A stretch of DNA of 47,948 nt from Halomonas halophila (GTDB taxonomy: Bacteria > Pseudomonadota > Gammaproteobacteria > Pseudomonadales > Halomonadaceae). Under the pieces are notes generated by a model. That model ran no database searches and was not told where the DNA came from. It saw only the letters and a program-made list of their open reading frames with translations. The stretch covers positions 1-47,948 of the forward strand of contig DJIP01000269.1 in the NCBI GenBank assembly GCA_002433675.1. Direction: 5' to 3'. The position numbers and the translations under genes were made by a program. Shown in pieces: positions 24,792 to 33,791 of the stretch (positions are counted from its first letter, which is position 1; every line of letters begins with the position of its first letter).

Positions 24792-25418
24792 TCAGCGGTC
24801 CAGGTAGTTGCGATAGATGCGCGCCATGCGCTTGCGGTCGCGGTAGCCCCTGAGTTGTTGCGTTTCCAGATGGTGGGGACGCGCCTGGCCGTTGTCATCG
24901 AACACAAAGGAGCGGCTGGCCCCCATGATGCCGGGGGCGGAGCTATAGATGTACAGCACCAGCAACTCGAGTACGTAGTCGCTATCTTCACCCTGGCACA
25001 GGGTGTTGTCTTCGTCTTCGATGTCGGCGGCGCGTGCCCGGCGCACCATGTTATCGATTTCACCGGCATCCAGGTGGGCGTTTGACGGCAGCGGGCCCTG
25101 TAGCGTGCCCCTGGCGATGGAGGTCGGGGTGTCGCCGTTTTCGTCAGTATCCAGCTCCGACACGGTGCAGCGACGTATCCCGCACTTTTCGTGCAGCCAT
25201 ACCTGGACGGTCTCGATATGGATGCCTTCGGCGCTCATGTTGCTGATCAGGCAGCGGCCCTGGGTGGACAGGCCCATCACCTGGTTGATGACCACCTTGG
25301 GGCGCCGCTGGCGACGAAAGCCGGCGTAGAGCAGCTGGGCGTAGAAGATCCAGACCGCCAAAGTGCCGAGGCTGGTCATGAATTGCAGAAAGGTGCCGTG
25401 GCTGGAGATCCATTCCAT
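24792..25418 (-). CDS. Hypothetical membrane-anchored protein
   Basis: I do not recognise this 208-residue protein. It has one hydrophobic segment near the N-terminus (about 13-34: LGTLAVWIFYAQLLYAGF), a basic stretch right after it (RRQRRPK), and then a soluble domain of about 165 residues. That domain has an acidic middle (DTDENGD, DIEDEDN) and a basic C-terminus (RGYRDRKRMARIYRNYLDR). The positive-inside rule places the soluble part in the cytoplasm. The ATG at 25418 follows AAGGA; an upstream ATG at 25463 is possible. It stands alone between the TRAP genes and the tRNA. Confidence 0.75.
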   Translation of the reverse strand: MEWISSHGTFLQFMTSLGTLAVWIFYAQLLYAGFRRQRRPKVVINQVMGLSTQGRCLISNMSAEGIHIETVQVWLHEKCGIRRCTVSELDTDENGDTPTSIARGTLQGPLPSNAHLDAGEIDNMVRRARAADIEDEDNTLCQGEDSDYVLELLVLYIYSSAPGIMGASRSFVFDDNGQARPHHLETQQLRGYRDRKRMARIYRNYLDR

Positions 25419-25576
25419 GAGAAGGGTCCTTGTGGCAAAGAGGGGAAGGGAGATCGAGTCCATGATCTCCGCGCATGACGCCGCCTATATGTGCAGTGTC
25501 GAGCATATAGAAAGGGTGGGTCAGCGGTGACGGACTTGCAAGACGTGACGCGGTGAAAGGGCGCGTGCAACGCAAA

Positions 25577-25608
25577 ACGGCCACCGCTCTGATGAGCTAA
25601 GTGGCCGT
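25577..25608 (-). terminator. Terminator of tRNA-Pro
   Basis: On the minus strand ACGGCCAC (25608-25601) pairs with GTGGCCGT (25584-25577), followed by TTTG. It starts about 15 bp after the tRNA 3' end. Confidence 0.7.
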
Positions 25609-25622
25609 CCTAACTAAATTCT

Positions 25623-25699
25623 TGGTCGGAGTAGCAGGATTCGAACCTACGACCTCTGCCTCCCGAAGGCAGCGCTCTACCAAGCTGAGCTATACTCCG
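25623..25699 (-). tRNA. tRNA-Pro, anticodon CGG
   Basis: The 77-nt cloverleaf has acceptor arms CGGAGTA and TACTCCG with discriminator A and an encoded CCA. It also has a D-arm AGCTCAGCTTGGTAGAGC, an anticodon stem CTGCC/GGCAG with loop TTCGGGA, and a T-loop GGTTCGAATCC. C1-G72 with A73 is typical of bacterial proline tRNA. Confidence 0.95.
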
Positions 25700-25730
25700 A
25701 TGTTTGAGGTGTGTCCCTCAACGGATGCGT

Positions 25731-25758
25731 AGTATACGGATCCGTGTGGATGATGCAA
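25731..25758 (-). promoter_or_regulatory. Sigma-70 promoter of tRNA-Pro
   Basis: On the minus strand TTGCAT (25758-25753) and TATACT (25736-25731) are separated by 16 bp. The tRNA starts about 32 bp after the -10 box. Confidence 0.65.
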
Positions 25759-25828
25759 CCCTCGCGAGCCCAAGCCAGCCACTTTTTTCCAGCTTCCCCG
25801 TCACTTGAAGGCGCCTGCCCGGCGTTTT

Positions 25829-26827
25829 TCAGGTCTTGCGTTCCACCGCCAGGCGGGCCAGTTCGGCCATGCTGTCGCGATAGGGCGAGGGCGGCAGATG
25901 GTCGAGTTCTGCCAGGGCCTTGGCCGCCATCTCTTCGGCCTTCTGGCGGGTGTAGTCCAGCGCTCCGGTGGACTGGACGACGGCCAGCACCTCGTCGAGG
26001 TGGTCGAGGCCGCCCTTGCGGATGGCGCGGCGCACCAGGCGGGTCTGGTCGGGGGTGCCCGCGGCCATGGCCTGGATCAGCGGCAGGGTGGGCTTGCCTT
26101 CGGCCAGGTCGTCGCCGACGTTCTTGCCCATGGCCTTGGCGTCGCCCTCGTAGTCGAGCAGATCGTCGATCAGCTGGAACGCCAGTCCCAGGTAGCGACC
26201 GTACAGCGCCAGCGCCTGCTCCTGGCGCTCGTCGGCGCCGGCCAGGATGGCGCCGCTGTGGGAGGCGGCCTCGAACAGCATCGCGGTCTTGCCGAGGATG
26301 GTGTCGAAGTAGGCGGCCTCGTCGGTGTCGGGGTTGCCCACATTGGTCAGCTGCTGGACCTCGCCCTCGGCGATGGTGCAGGTAGCGGCAGACAGCACCT
26401 CCATGATGCGCATGGAGCCGACCTCGACCATCATCTGGAACGAGCGCGAATAAAGGAAGTCACCGACCAGCACCGAGGGCGCGTTGCCCCAGGCGTCGTT
26501 GGCGGTGGCCTTGCCGCGACGCATGTGCGACTCGTCGACCACGTCGTCATGCAACAGCGTCGAGGTGTGCATGAACTCGATAAGCGTCGCCAGGGTGATG
26601 TGTCGATCGCCCTGATACTCGAGCGCTCGCGCCGCCAGCAGCACCAGCAGGGGGCGCAGACGCTTGCCGCCGCTTTCGATGATGTACTGGCCGATGGTCT
26701 CCACCAGCGGGATGCGCGAGGCGAGCTGGTCGAGGATGGTCTGGTTGACGGCGGCGAAGTCGTCGGCGACCACCGCGTGAATCGGCGAAGGAGCTGCTGA
26801 TGGTGACGGGGTGGCGTTGACTGACAT
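25829..26827 (-). CDS. ispB: Polyprenyl (octaprenyl) diphosphate synthase
   Basis: The 332-residue cytoplasmic enzyme builds the side chain of ubiquinone by adding isopentenyl units to an allylic diphosphate. Both aspartate-rich Mg sites are present: LLHDDVVDESHMRRG near 93 and FQLIDDLLDYEGD near 217. SGGKRLRPLL, VLVGDFLYSR and NVGDDLAEGKPTLPLI are also there. Position divergent to rplU-rpmA-obgE is the conserved gammaproteobacterial arrangement. The chain length (octaprenyl or nonaprenyl) cannot be read from the sequence. Confidence 0.95.
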   Translation of the reverse strand: MSVNATPSPSAAPSPIHAVVADDFAAVNQTILDQLASRIPLVETIGQYIIESGGKRLRPLLVLLAARALEYQGDRHITLATLIEFMHTSTLLHDDVVDESHMRRGKATANDAWGNAPSVLVGDFLYSRSFQMMVEVGSMRIMEVLSAATCTIAEGEVQQLTNVGNPDTDEAAYFDTILGKTAMLFEAASHSGAILAGADERQEQALALYGRYLGLAFQLIDDLLDYEGDAKAMGKNVGDDLAEGKPTLPLIQAMAAGTPDQTRLVRRAIRKGGLDHLDEVLAVVQSTGALDYTRQKAEEMAAKALAELDHLPPSPYRDSMAELARLAVERKT

Positions 26828-26980
26828 GAAGGCGGCTTCGACTGGAGGTGAGGGAGGCCGGGGGCCTTGGGTTGCCGGTCATGCTATGGGCCGCCCATGG
26901 GGGCGTCAAGACGATTAGCGCCCGGCGGCGGCCTCGCGCGGGGTTTTTTCCGGTCTTGCCACTTGACGCTGGTTGTCGGG

Positions 26981-27009
26981 TTGTGCCCACGCGAGGGTGT
27001 CGCTATAAT
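26981..27009 (+). promoter_or_regulatory. Sigma-70 promoter of rplU-rpmA
   Basis: A consensus TATAAT (27004-27009) is preceded by TTGTGC (26981-26986) at 17-bp spacing. It would give a leader of about 100 nt for rplU, long enough for autoregulation. Confidence 0.65.
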
Positions 27010-27114
27010 GCGCGACCCACTCATCCATGCTCCCTGTCAGATGGCTGCCAAAAGGGGCGCCACTCGAAGCAGGTCGATCAAGAGCCAACCCCGATGAGTT
27101 TCTGGAGAAACAGC

Positions 27115-27426
27115 ATGTACGCAGTGATCAAGAGCGGTGGCAAGCAGTACCGCGTTCAGGAAGGCCAGACCCTCAAGCTCGAGAAGCTGGAAATCCCCAC
27201 CGGCGATACCGTCGAGTTCGACGAGGTTCTGCTGGTCGGCAACGATGACGACGTTACCGTTGGTGCCCCGCTGGTTGAGGGTGCCAAGGTGAGCGCCGAG
27301 ATCGTCGCCCACGGCCGTGGCGAGAAGGTGACTATCATCAAGTTCCGTCGCCGCAAGCACAGCATGAAGCGTCAGGGCCACCGTCAGTGGTTCACCGAAG
27401 TTAAAATCACCGGAATTTCTGCCTAA
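27115..27426 (+). CDS. rplU: 50S ribosomal protein L21
   Basis: The 103-residue protein of the large ribosomal subunit starts [17 protein letters not shown] and contains the [16 protein letters not shown] basic RNA-binding stretch and the KITGI end typical of L21. The ATG at 27115 follows TGGAG. It is cotranscribed with rpmA, 62 bp downstream. Confidence 0.98.
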   Translation: MYAVIKSGGKQYRVQEGQTLKLEKLEIPTGDTVEFDEVLLVGNDDDVTVGAPLVEGAKVSAEIVAHGRGEKVTIIKFRRRKHSMKRQGHRQWFTEVKITGISA

Positions 27427-27488
27427 ATACGCCTCGCCCTCGGGCGAACGCGTAGCGGACTATTCCCTCAACGAGCGAGGACTTTGCA

Positions 27489-27746
27489 ATGGCTCATAAG
27501 AAGGCAGCCGGCTCCACACGTAACGGTCGCGACAGTGAAAGCAAACGCCTTGGCGTCAAGCTGTTCGGCGGCCAGGCCGTGACCCCGGGTAACATCATCG
27601 TGCGTCAGCGTGGCACCCGTTTCCACGCCGGCACCGGTGTTGGCATCGGCAAGGACCACACCCTGTTCGCCCTGGACGAAGGCGTGGTCAAGTTCGAGAC
27701 CAAGGGTCCGAAGAACCGCAAGTTCGTCAGCGTCGTCTCTGCCTGA
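27489..27746 (+). CDS. rpmA: 50S ribosomal protein L27
   Basis: The 85-residue protein begins [20 protein letters not shown] and contains [24 protein letters not shown], matching L27 throughout. Its N-terminus reaches the peptidyl-transferase centre. A terminator follows, separating it from obgE. Confidence 0.98.
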   Translation: MAHKKAAGSTRNGRDSESKRLGVKLFGGQAVTPGNIIVRQRGTRFHAGTGVGIGKDHTLFALDEGVVKFETKGPKNRKFVSVVSA

Positions 27747-27804
27747 GACCGCCCGAACGCCATGGGCCGCCGGCGAGCGTGAATCGCTTGCCGATAGGTC
27801 CCGG

Positions 27805-27832
27805 AAGGCCCCGCCAAGCGCGGGGCCTTCTT
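27805..27832 (+). terminator. Rho-independent terminator after rpmA
   Basis: AAGGCCCCGC (27805-27814) pairs perfectly with GCGGGGCCTT (27820-27829), loop CAAGC, followed by a short CTT tail. Some read-through into obgE is likely because the T-run is short. Confidence 0.75.
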
Positions 27833-27869
27833 GTATCATGGTGGAAAGCATCCGCCAGGAGAGAAATAG

Positions 27870-29057
27870 ATGCAGTTCGTCGACGAAGCCTCGATCATCG
27901 TGGAGGCAGGCAACGGAGGTAACGGTTGCCTGAGCTTCCGGCGCGAGAAGTATGTGCCCAAGGGCGGCCCGGATGGCGGCGATGGCGGCCATGGTGGCAG
28001 CGTCTACCTGATCGGTGATGATGCCCTCAATACGCTGATCGATTTCAAGTATCAGCGCTTCTACAAGGCGCAGAACGGCCAGCCAGGCCAGGGTCGCCAG
28101 ATGAGTGGCCGTGCCGGCGAGGATCTCCACGTCAAGGTGCCGGTGGGTACCACGGTGATCGACGAGGACACCCTCGAGGTGATCGCCGACGTGACCGAGA
28201 TCGGTCAGGTGGTGCAGGTGGCCCAGGGCGGTCGCCGTGGACTCGGCAACATTCACTTCAAGTCCTCCACCAACCGGGCGCCGCGACGCACCACGCCGGG
28301 CACCGAGGGTGAGCGGCGCAATCTGCGCCTGGAGATGAAGGTGATGGCCGATGTCGGTCTGCTGGGGATGCCCAATGCCGGCAAGTCGACGCTGATCCGT
28401 TCGGTGTCGGCGGCCAAGCCCAAGGTGGCCAACTACCCCTTCACTACCTTGGTGCCGAACCTTGGGGTGGTAAAACTCGGCATGCACGAGCACTTCGTCA
28501 TGGCCGACGTGCCGGGCTTGATCGAGGGCGCCTCCGACGGTGCCGGCCTTGGATTGCGTTTTCTCAAGCACCTGACCCGTACCCGCCTGCTGTTTCACGT
28601 GGTGGATGTGGCGCCTTTCGACGAGTCCGACCCGGTGGAAGCCGCCGAGGCGATCGTCCACGAGTTGGGCGAATTCTCGCCGACCCTGGCCGAGCGTCCG
28701 CGCTGGCTGGTGCTCAACAAGCTCGACCTGCTGCCCGAGGGCGAGCGCGAGGCTACCGCCGACGAGATCGTGCGTCGACTCGATTGGGAAGGCCCGGTCT
28801 TTCGTATCTCGGCGATCTCCAATGTCGGCACCGAGGAGCTGGTGCAGGCGGCCCATCGCTGGCTGACCGAGCAGCGCACCCTCGAGAACGAGGATGACGA
28901 GGCCATGGAGCGCGAGCAGGAAATGCGCCAGCGCATGGAAGACGAGGCGGTGGCCAGGACCGAGGCGCGCCTTGGTCGTCCTCGCAAGCGTGACGAAGAT
29001 GACGATGACGATCTCGATGACGACGACTACGACGTCGAGGTCGAATACGTTCAATAG
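27870..29057 (+). CDS. obgE: Obg family GTPase
   Basis: The 395-residue essential GTPase acts in 50S ribosome assembly and stress control. It has the glycine-rich Obg fold (1-158: [32 protein letters not shown]) and a G domain with GMPNAGKST (G1), [27 protein letters not shown] (G3) and NKLDLL (G4). The C-terminal tail is strikingly acidic, with two Asp runs ([14 protein letters not shown]). The ATG at 27870 follows AGGAGAG. Confidence 0.97.
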   Translation: MQFVDEASIIVEAGNGGNGCLSFRREKYVPKGGPDGGDGGHGGSVYLIGDDALNTLIDFKYQRFYKAQNGQPGQGRQMSGRAGEDLHVKVPVGTTVIDEDTLEVIADVTEIGQVVQVAQGGRRGLGNIHFKSSTNRAPRRTTPGTEGERRNLRLEMKVMADVGLLGMPNAGKSTLIRSVSAAKPKVANYPFTTLVPNLGVVKLGMHEHFVMADVPGLIEGASDGAGLGLRFLKHLTRTRLLFHVVDVAPFDESDPVEAAEAIVHELGEFSPTLAERPRWLVLNKLDLLPEGEREATADEIVRRLDWEGPVFRISAISNVGTEELVQAAHRWLTEQRTLENEDDEAMEREQEMRQRMEDEAVARTEARLGRPRKRDEDDDDDLDDDDYDVEVEYVQ

Positions 29058-29117
29058 CGGTCGTCAGGGGAGTCGACAGCCTCCCCGTTTGGCCAGAGCA
29101 GTGGGGCGAGAAAAAGG

Positions 29118-30260
29118 ATGTACAGCGGAGAACGGGTCCCGGGGCGTGACGCCCTGTCCAGTGCGCGCCGGGTGGTGGTGAAGATCGGCAGCGCCTTGTT
29201 GACCAATGACGGGCGTGGCCTCGATGACCCCGCCATCGGCGGCTGGGTGGATCAGATCGCCGCCCTGGCCGGGCGCGGCATCGAGGTGGTACTGGTGTCT
29301 TCCGGTGCGGTGGCGGCAGGCATGGTGCGTCTCGGCTGGCGGGCTCGCCCATCATCGGTGCGAGAGCTCCAGGCCGCGGCGGCGGTGGGCCAGAACGTGC
29401 TGACCGAGACCTACGAGAATCACTTCGGTCGTCACGATCTGGTGACGGCGCAGATTCTGCTGACCCACGACGATCTGTCCAATCGCAAGCGTTACCTCAA
29501 CGCGCGCTCGGCGCTGAGCACGCTGGTGGATCTCAAGGTGGTGCCGGTGATCAACGAAAACGACACCGTGGTCACCGACGAGATCCGCTTTGGCGACAAC
29601 GATACCCTTGGCGCCCTGGTGGCCAACCTGCTCGAGGCCGATGCGCTGGTCATCCTGACCGATCAGGAGGGCTTGTTCGACGCCGACCCGCGCCACGACC
29701 CCAACGCCCGGCTGATCGAACAAGGGCGCGCCGACGATGCGCGTCTGGCGGCGGTGGCCGGCGGTGGTGGTGCCCTGGGTCGAGGTGGCATGACTACCAA
29801 GGTGCGCGCGGCGCGTCTGGCTGCGCGCAGCGGGGCGGTCACGGTGATCGCCAGCGGTCGTCAGCCCCGGGTACTGGAGCGACTGGCCGATGGTGAGCGA
29901 CTGGGCACTTTGTTGACGCCGGACCGGGCTCCTATCGCCGCGCGCAAGCGTTGGTTGGCCGGTCAGTTGCAGGTGCGCGGTACCTTGACCCTGGACGCCG
30001 GGGCGGTGCGGGTGCTGCGCGGCAGCGGCTCGTCGCTGTTGCCGGTGGGTGTAAAGGCCGCTTCGGGCGACTTCGCGCGCGGTGATATGGTGCTGTGCGT
30101 CGATGAGCAGGGCGAGCGTATCGCCAAGGGGCTGGTCAACTACAACGCCGAGGATGCGCGCAAGATTCTCGGTCAGCCCAGCGGACGAATCTGTGATCTG
30201 CTCGGCTATATGGAAGCGCCGGAGCTGATTCACCGCGACAATCTTGTGGTGCTGGCTTGA
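29118..30260 (+). CDS. proB: Glutamate 5-kinase
   Basis: The 380-residue cytoplasmic enzyme phosphorylates glutamate in the first step of proline synthesis, relevant to osmoadaptation. The amino-acid kinase domain shows [44 protein letters not shown] and [15 protein letters not shown]-terminal PUA domain follows (about 280-375: [17 protein letters not shown] start, [20 protein letters not shown]). It lies 60 bp after obgE, the usual neighbour. Confidence 0.96.
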   Translation: MYSGERVPGRDALSSARRVVVKIGSALLTNDGRGLDDPAIGGWVDQIAALAGRGIEVVLVSSGAVAAGMVRLGWRARPSSVRELQAAAAVGQNVLTETYENHFGRHDLVTAQILLTHDDLSNRKRYLNARSALSTLVDLKVVPVINENDTVVTDEIRFGDNDTLGALVANLLEADALVILTDQEGLFDADPRHDPNARLIEQGRADDARLAAVAGGGGALGRGGMTTKVRAARLAARSGAVTVIASGRQPRVLERLADGERLGTLLTPDRAPIAARKRWLAGQLQVRGTLTLDAGAVRVLRGSGSSLLPVGVKAASGDFARGDMVLCVDEQGERIAKGLVNYNAEDARKILGQPSGRICDLLGYMEAPELIHRDNLVVLA

Positions 30261-30340
30261 TCCAGGTGGGTATCGCCCATCTTGTTGTGCCAGGCGTCTC
30301 TCTTTAGGGATATGGATCCCGCCTTTTCTCCGTGCTCTTA

Positions 30341-30374
30341 TGCGCCGCCGACAGCAGCCGCTGTCGGCGGCGCA
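30341..30374. other. Perfect 15-bp hairpin after proB
   Basis: TGCGCCGCCGACAGC (30341-30355) and its exact complement (30360-30374) flank an AGCC loop. No T-tract follows. It may end the obgE-proB transcript or stabilise its 3' end. Confidence 0.55.
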
Positions 30375-30467
30375 TTCGCGATAGATGTCCTGTCGCGTGA
30401 GCCTTGAAGCTGAAACGTGCCTTGGTGCGTGGTCTCAGCGGTCTTTGGAGAAGAGGGAGCGTTGTCG

Positions 30468-31241
30468 ATGAAGTCTATTCTGGTAACGGGTGCCGGTTCC
30501 GGCGTCGGCTTTGAAGTCGTCAAGCTGTTTTTGGAGAAGGGCTTCAAGGTCGGTGGCCTGGATATCAACGTCAAGGCGCTGAACGAGCTGCAGGCGCAAG
30601 GACAGGCGAACCTTTTCGCCTACAAGTGCGATGTCTCCAGTCGCGCCGGTGTGCATGATGCCATCGAGCAGTTCGCCACCGTCTGCGGTGGAGTGATCGA
30701 TGTCGTGCACTCCAATGCCGGGATTCAGGCGAGTGGCCTATTCAAGGACGTCGAGCTCGAAAAGTACGAGATGATGAATCTGATCAATGCCATGGGCACG
30801 ATCTACATCATCAAGGAAGCGCTGCCCTACGTGATGGCGTCCGAGGCAGGCGCCATCCTTTTGACCTCATCGGCCTCGGCGATTACCGGCCTGCCGATGT
30901 TCAGCGTATACGGTGCGACCAAGTCATTCGTGACGTCGCTGGGCGAGTCGCTGAGTATCGAGCTGGAGTCCGATGGCATCTATGTCGGCATCATCGAGCC
31001 CGGTCTGATCAATACGCCGATGAACTCGAACAATCCTGACTCCATGGTAAGCACGGAGCAGGAGATCACCCTGGGGCCGAAGGAAGTGGCGGAGGCCGCC
31101 TACCAGGCAATCAGCATTCGCAGTCAGCTTTACTGGCACGTGGGTGAAGAGGCTCATGACCTGGCGGAGGCGATCCAGGGACTGCGGTTGCAGGAGCGCC
31201 AGCGCTTCGTCAAGCAGATGATCCAGTCGAAGCTGAAATGA
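30468..31241 (+). CDS. SDR family oxidoreductase
   Basis: The 257-residue short-chain dehydrogenase has VTGAGSGVGFEVVKLF at the N-terminus, HSNAGIQASG near 85, the catalytic Ser in TSSASAITG and YGATK near 154. The C-terminus lacks the usual V-D-GG ending and instead has a helical tail (LAEAIQGLRLQERQRFVKQM). The start ATG at 30468 follows GAGGGAG. Its substrate is unknown. It interrupts the usual proB-rpsT neighbourhood, so it is probably an accessory insertion. Confidence 0.85.
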   Translation: MKSILVTGAGSGVGFEVVKLFLEKGFKVGGLDINVKALNELQAQGQANLFAYKCDVSSRAGVHDAIEQFATVCGGVIDVVHSNAGIQASGLFKDVELEKYEMMNLINAMGTIYIIKEALPYVMASEAGAILLTSSASAITGLPMFSVYGATKSFVTSLGESLSIELESDGIYVGIIEPGLINTPMNSNNPDSMVSTEQEITLGPKEVAEAAYQAISIRSQLYWHVGEEAHDLAEAIQGLRLQERQRFVKQMIQSKLK

Positions 31242-31327
31242 TCCGAGCGGCGACGGCCGCTGGCTGAGCGCCGGGTCGGTAGGGTGGGCCTGGCGCGGCC
31301 GACGGCAAAAGGCTGGCGCGCAGGACC

Positions 31328-31437
31328 TTGACATGATAGGATGCGCCATCCTCTCAGACACGGCCCGTAACGATTGCCTCGCGACAGTGCTTGCGATGGC
31401 GGTCGGCCAGATGGCCAGGCCGACGGGGGTTTTTTTA
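31328..31437 (+). terminator. Terminator in the rpsT leader (possible attenuator or small RNA end)
   Basis: GTCGGCC (31402-31408) pairs with GGCCGAC (31418-31424) and is followed by GGGGG and a T-run to 31437, about 75 bp before the rpsT start. A TTGACA at 31328-31333 and a TAGGAT at 31337-31342 lie upstream; I cannot tell which is a promoter element. A transcript from there would end at this terminator. Confidence 0.6.
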
Positions 31438-31510
31438 TTTCCCTGTTGGATCAATACGTTATCAAGTCATCGTGCGACGGTGACGACAACTTTCTCCAAG
31501 GAGACAGTCA

Positions 31511-31777
31511 GTGGCTAACAGTAAGCAAGCCCGTAAGCGCGCCCGTCAGGCAGAATCTCGTCGTGTCCTGAAGGCAGGCCAGCGCAGCATGGTCCGCACT
31601 TACATCAAGCGCGTGATCAAGGCGATCAACAGCGGTGACCACGCCCAGGCAATGGACGCCTTCAAGTCGGCTCAGCCGGTCATCGACCGTATTGCCGACA
31701 AGGACACCCTGTCCAAGAAGAAGGCCGCTCGCATCAAGAGCCGTCTGAACAAGCGCATCAAGGCGCTGGCTGCGTAA
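31511..31777 (+). CDS. rpsT: 30S ribosomal protein S20
   Basis: The 88-residue basic protein begins MANSKQARKRARQAESRR and has the S20 features MVRTYIKRVIKAI and KKKAARIKSRLNKRIKAL. It starts with GTG at 31511, with AAGGAGA 9 bases ahead; a weak start codon is known for S20, where it takes part in autoregulation. A terminator follows. Confidence 0.97.
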   Translation: MANSKQARKRARQAESRRVLKAGQRSMVRTYIKRVIKAINSGDHAQAMDAFKSAQPVIDRIADKDTLSKKKAARIKSRLNKRIKALAA

Positions 31778-31830
31778 GCCGGTCCCGCGCTTTCGGCGTG
31801 ACGCGGATGCGTCCGTGTCGCGCACGCGAA

Positions 31831-31854
31831 AAACCGGCTACGGCCGGTTTTTTT
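31831..31854 (+). terminator. Rho-independent terminator after rpsT
   Basis: AAACCGGC (31831-31838) and GCCGGTTT (31843-31850) flank a TACG tetraloop, followed by T residues. Confidence 0.92.
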
Positions 31855-31999
31855 GTGCCTGCGGATTGATGACCCGTGGTGGCCTGGGGCCCATTCGTCC
31901 CCCATCTACATGCGAAGGCGAGCCAGGGGGCGGGGAGCGTCAGCAGGGCAACAGGGTCGGCAAAACGAGCAGGAAACCCGTAAGCAAGGAATCAGTGAC

Positions 32000-33622
32000 G
32001 TGACCGACGAGCGTCGACAGCAGGACATCGATCAGGCCCTTGAGCAGGGCTCAGGCACCTCGGTGGGCGGCGCCAAGGTGCCCGTGCGCCGAGGCCTGAT
32101 GCGCTCGGGGCTGGTGGTCAGCAGCATGACCATGCTGTCCCGGGTGCTGGGGCTGGTGCGCGACGTGGTGATCGCCACTCTGCTGGGTGCGGGGCAGGGG
32201 GCCGACGCCTTCTTCGTGGCCTTCAAGATCCCCAACTTCATGCGCCGGCTGTTCGCCGAGGGTGCCTTTAATCAGGCCTTCGTGCCGGTGCTGTCGGAGT
32301 ACTCGACCACCCGCACCCGCGAAGAGATACGCGAACTGCTCAATGCGGTGTGTGGCAGCCTGGCGGCGGTGCTGGCGCTGATCACCGCCCTGGCCGTCGT
32401 CGCTGCGCCCTGGTTGACCTGGGTGTTTGCTCCGGGCTTTGCGCGGGATCCCGACAAGCTCGCCTTGACCACCGACATGCTGCGGCTGACGTTCCCGTAT
32501 CTGCTGTTGATCTCGCTGACCGCCTTCGCCGGCAGCGTGCTCAATACCTGGAATCGTTTTGCGGTGCCGGCCTTCACCCCGGTGCTGTTGAACCTGTCGC
32601 TGATCGGCGCGGCGCTAGTACTGACCCCGATGATGAGCGAGCCGGCCATGGCACTGGCCTGGGGCGTGCTGATCGCAGGTGCCGCCCAGTTGCTGTTTCA
32701 GGTGCCCTTTCTGGTACGACTCGGGCTGATGCCTCGGCCCTGGCCCAACTTCGCCCACGAGGGTGTGCGGCGCATTCTCCGGCTGATGGCGCCGGCGTTG
32801 TTCGGGGTCTCGGTGTCGCAGATCAATCTGCTGCTGGATACCATCCTGGCCTCGCTGCTGGCGGCGGGCAGCGTCTCCTGGCTCTACTATTCCGACCGCC
32901 TGGTGGAGCTGCCGCTGGGGGTGTTCGGCGTGGCCATCGGTACGGTGATTCTACCGGCGCTGTCGCGGCGTCACGCCGAGGCCTCCACCGAGCACTTCAG
33001 CCAGATGCTGGACTGGGCGCTGCGCGCGGTGCTGTTACTGGGGCTGCCGGCAGCGCTGGCGCTGGCGTTGCTGGCCGAGCCGCTGTTGATCACGCTGTTT
33101 CATTACGGCGCCATGACCGACAACGATATCGTGATGGCGGCGATGAGCCTGCGTGCCTATGCCCTCGGGTTGGTCGCCTTCATGCTGATCAAGGTGCTGG
33201 CGCCGGGGTTCTTTGCCCGCCAGGACACCAAGACGCCGGTCAAGGTCGGTATCATCGCGATGGTTGCCAATATGGTGTTCAACTTGATCCTGATCTGGCC
33301 GCTGGCCCATGCCGGGCTGGCGCTGGCCACCGCGCTGTCGGCCTTCCTCAATGCCGGGATGCTGGCCTGGCTGCTGCGCCGACAGGGTGTGCTGCGCTTC
33401 CAGCCCGGCTGGGGGCGCTTTGCCGTGCAGCTCGGTGGCGGCTGTGTGGCGATGGGGCTGGTGCTTGTGTTGCTGGCGCCGGAGTGGCACCAGTGGCTCG
33501 GCTGGGGGCTCATGCCACGGGCACTGTGGATGGCAGCGCTGGTGGCGGCCGGCGGGCTTGCGTACTTCACCTGGCTGGGAATCACTGGCGTGAGAGTTCG
33601 TCAGTTCCGGCTCAAGGGCTAA
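32000..33622 (+). CDS. murJ: Lipid II flippase MurJ
   Basis: The 540-residue inner-membrane protein moves lipid II across the membrane for peptidoglycan synthesis. It has about 14 membrane segments and MurJ motifs: MTMLSRVLGLVRDVVIA, ADAFFVAFKIPNFMRRLFAEGAFNQAFVPVLSEY, SWLYYSDRLVELPLGVFGVAIGTVILPALSR and PGFFARQDTKTPVKVG. The start is uncertain: GTG at 32000 (AAGGA 10 bases ahead) gives a 33-residue hydrophilic extension. ATG at 32099 would begin MRSGLVVSSMTMLSR, closer to other MurJ starts, but with a weaker ribosome site. ribF follows as in related genomes. Confidence 0.93.
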   Translation: MTDERRQQDIDQALEQGSGTSVGGAKVPVRRGLMRSGLVVSSMTMLSRVLGLVRDVVIATLLGAGQGADAFFVAFKIPNFMRRLFAEGAFNQAFVPVLSEYSTTRTREEIRELLNAVCGSLAAVLALITALAVVAAPWLTWVFAPGFARDPDKLALTTDMLRLTFPYLLLISLTAFAGSVLNTWNRFAVPAFTPVLLNLSLIGAALVLTPMMSEPAMALAWGVLIAGAAQLLFQVPFLVRLGLMPRPWPNFAHEGVRRILRLMAPALFGVSVSQINLLLDTILASLLAAGSVSWLYYSDRLVELPLGVFGVAIGTVILPALSRRHAEASTEHFSQMLDWALRAVLLLGLPAALALALLAEPLLITLFHYGAMTDNDIVMAAMSLRAYALGLVAFMLIKVLAPGFFARQDTKTPVKVGIIAMVANMVFNLILIWPLAHAGLALATALSAFLNAGMLAWLLRRQGVLRFQPGWGRFAVQLGGGCVAMGLVLVLLAPEWHQWLGWGLMPRALWMAALVAAGGLAYFTWLGITGVRVRQFRLKG

Positions 33623-33753
33623 GGCTGGGGTTTGTGAGAAAGCTGCCTGCCTGCCTCGACGTTTCGGCCAGCGGTTGGGGACGCGCGGGGGTACTGGCGC
33701 TGCCCACCCAGACGCCTTCAGACGGTGGGAAGACGCGGCACCCCGCACTTCGC

Positions 33754-33759
33754 TATAAT
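33754..33759 (+). promoter_or_regulatory. Candidate -10 box of the ribF-ileS-lspA operon
   Basis: A perfect TATAAT lies 32 bp before the ribF start codon. No good -35 box is seen at 16-18 bp. Confidence 0.4.
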
Positions 33760-33791
33760 CGACTCCCTTTAGGTTCGGTGTGACCCGACTC

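Noticed and set aside
27468..29054. 528-codon open frame on the minus strand opposite rpmA and obgE
   Set aside because: Shadow of two well-identified core genes; rich in His and Gly as expected from antisense translation of GC-rich DNA.
32350..33783. Long alternative frame on the plus strand within murJ
   Set aside because: Out-of-frame shadow of the conserved MurJ protein.
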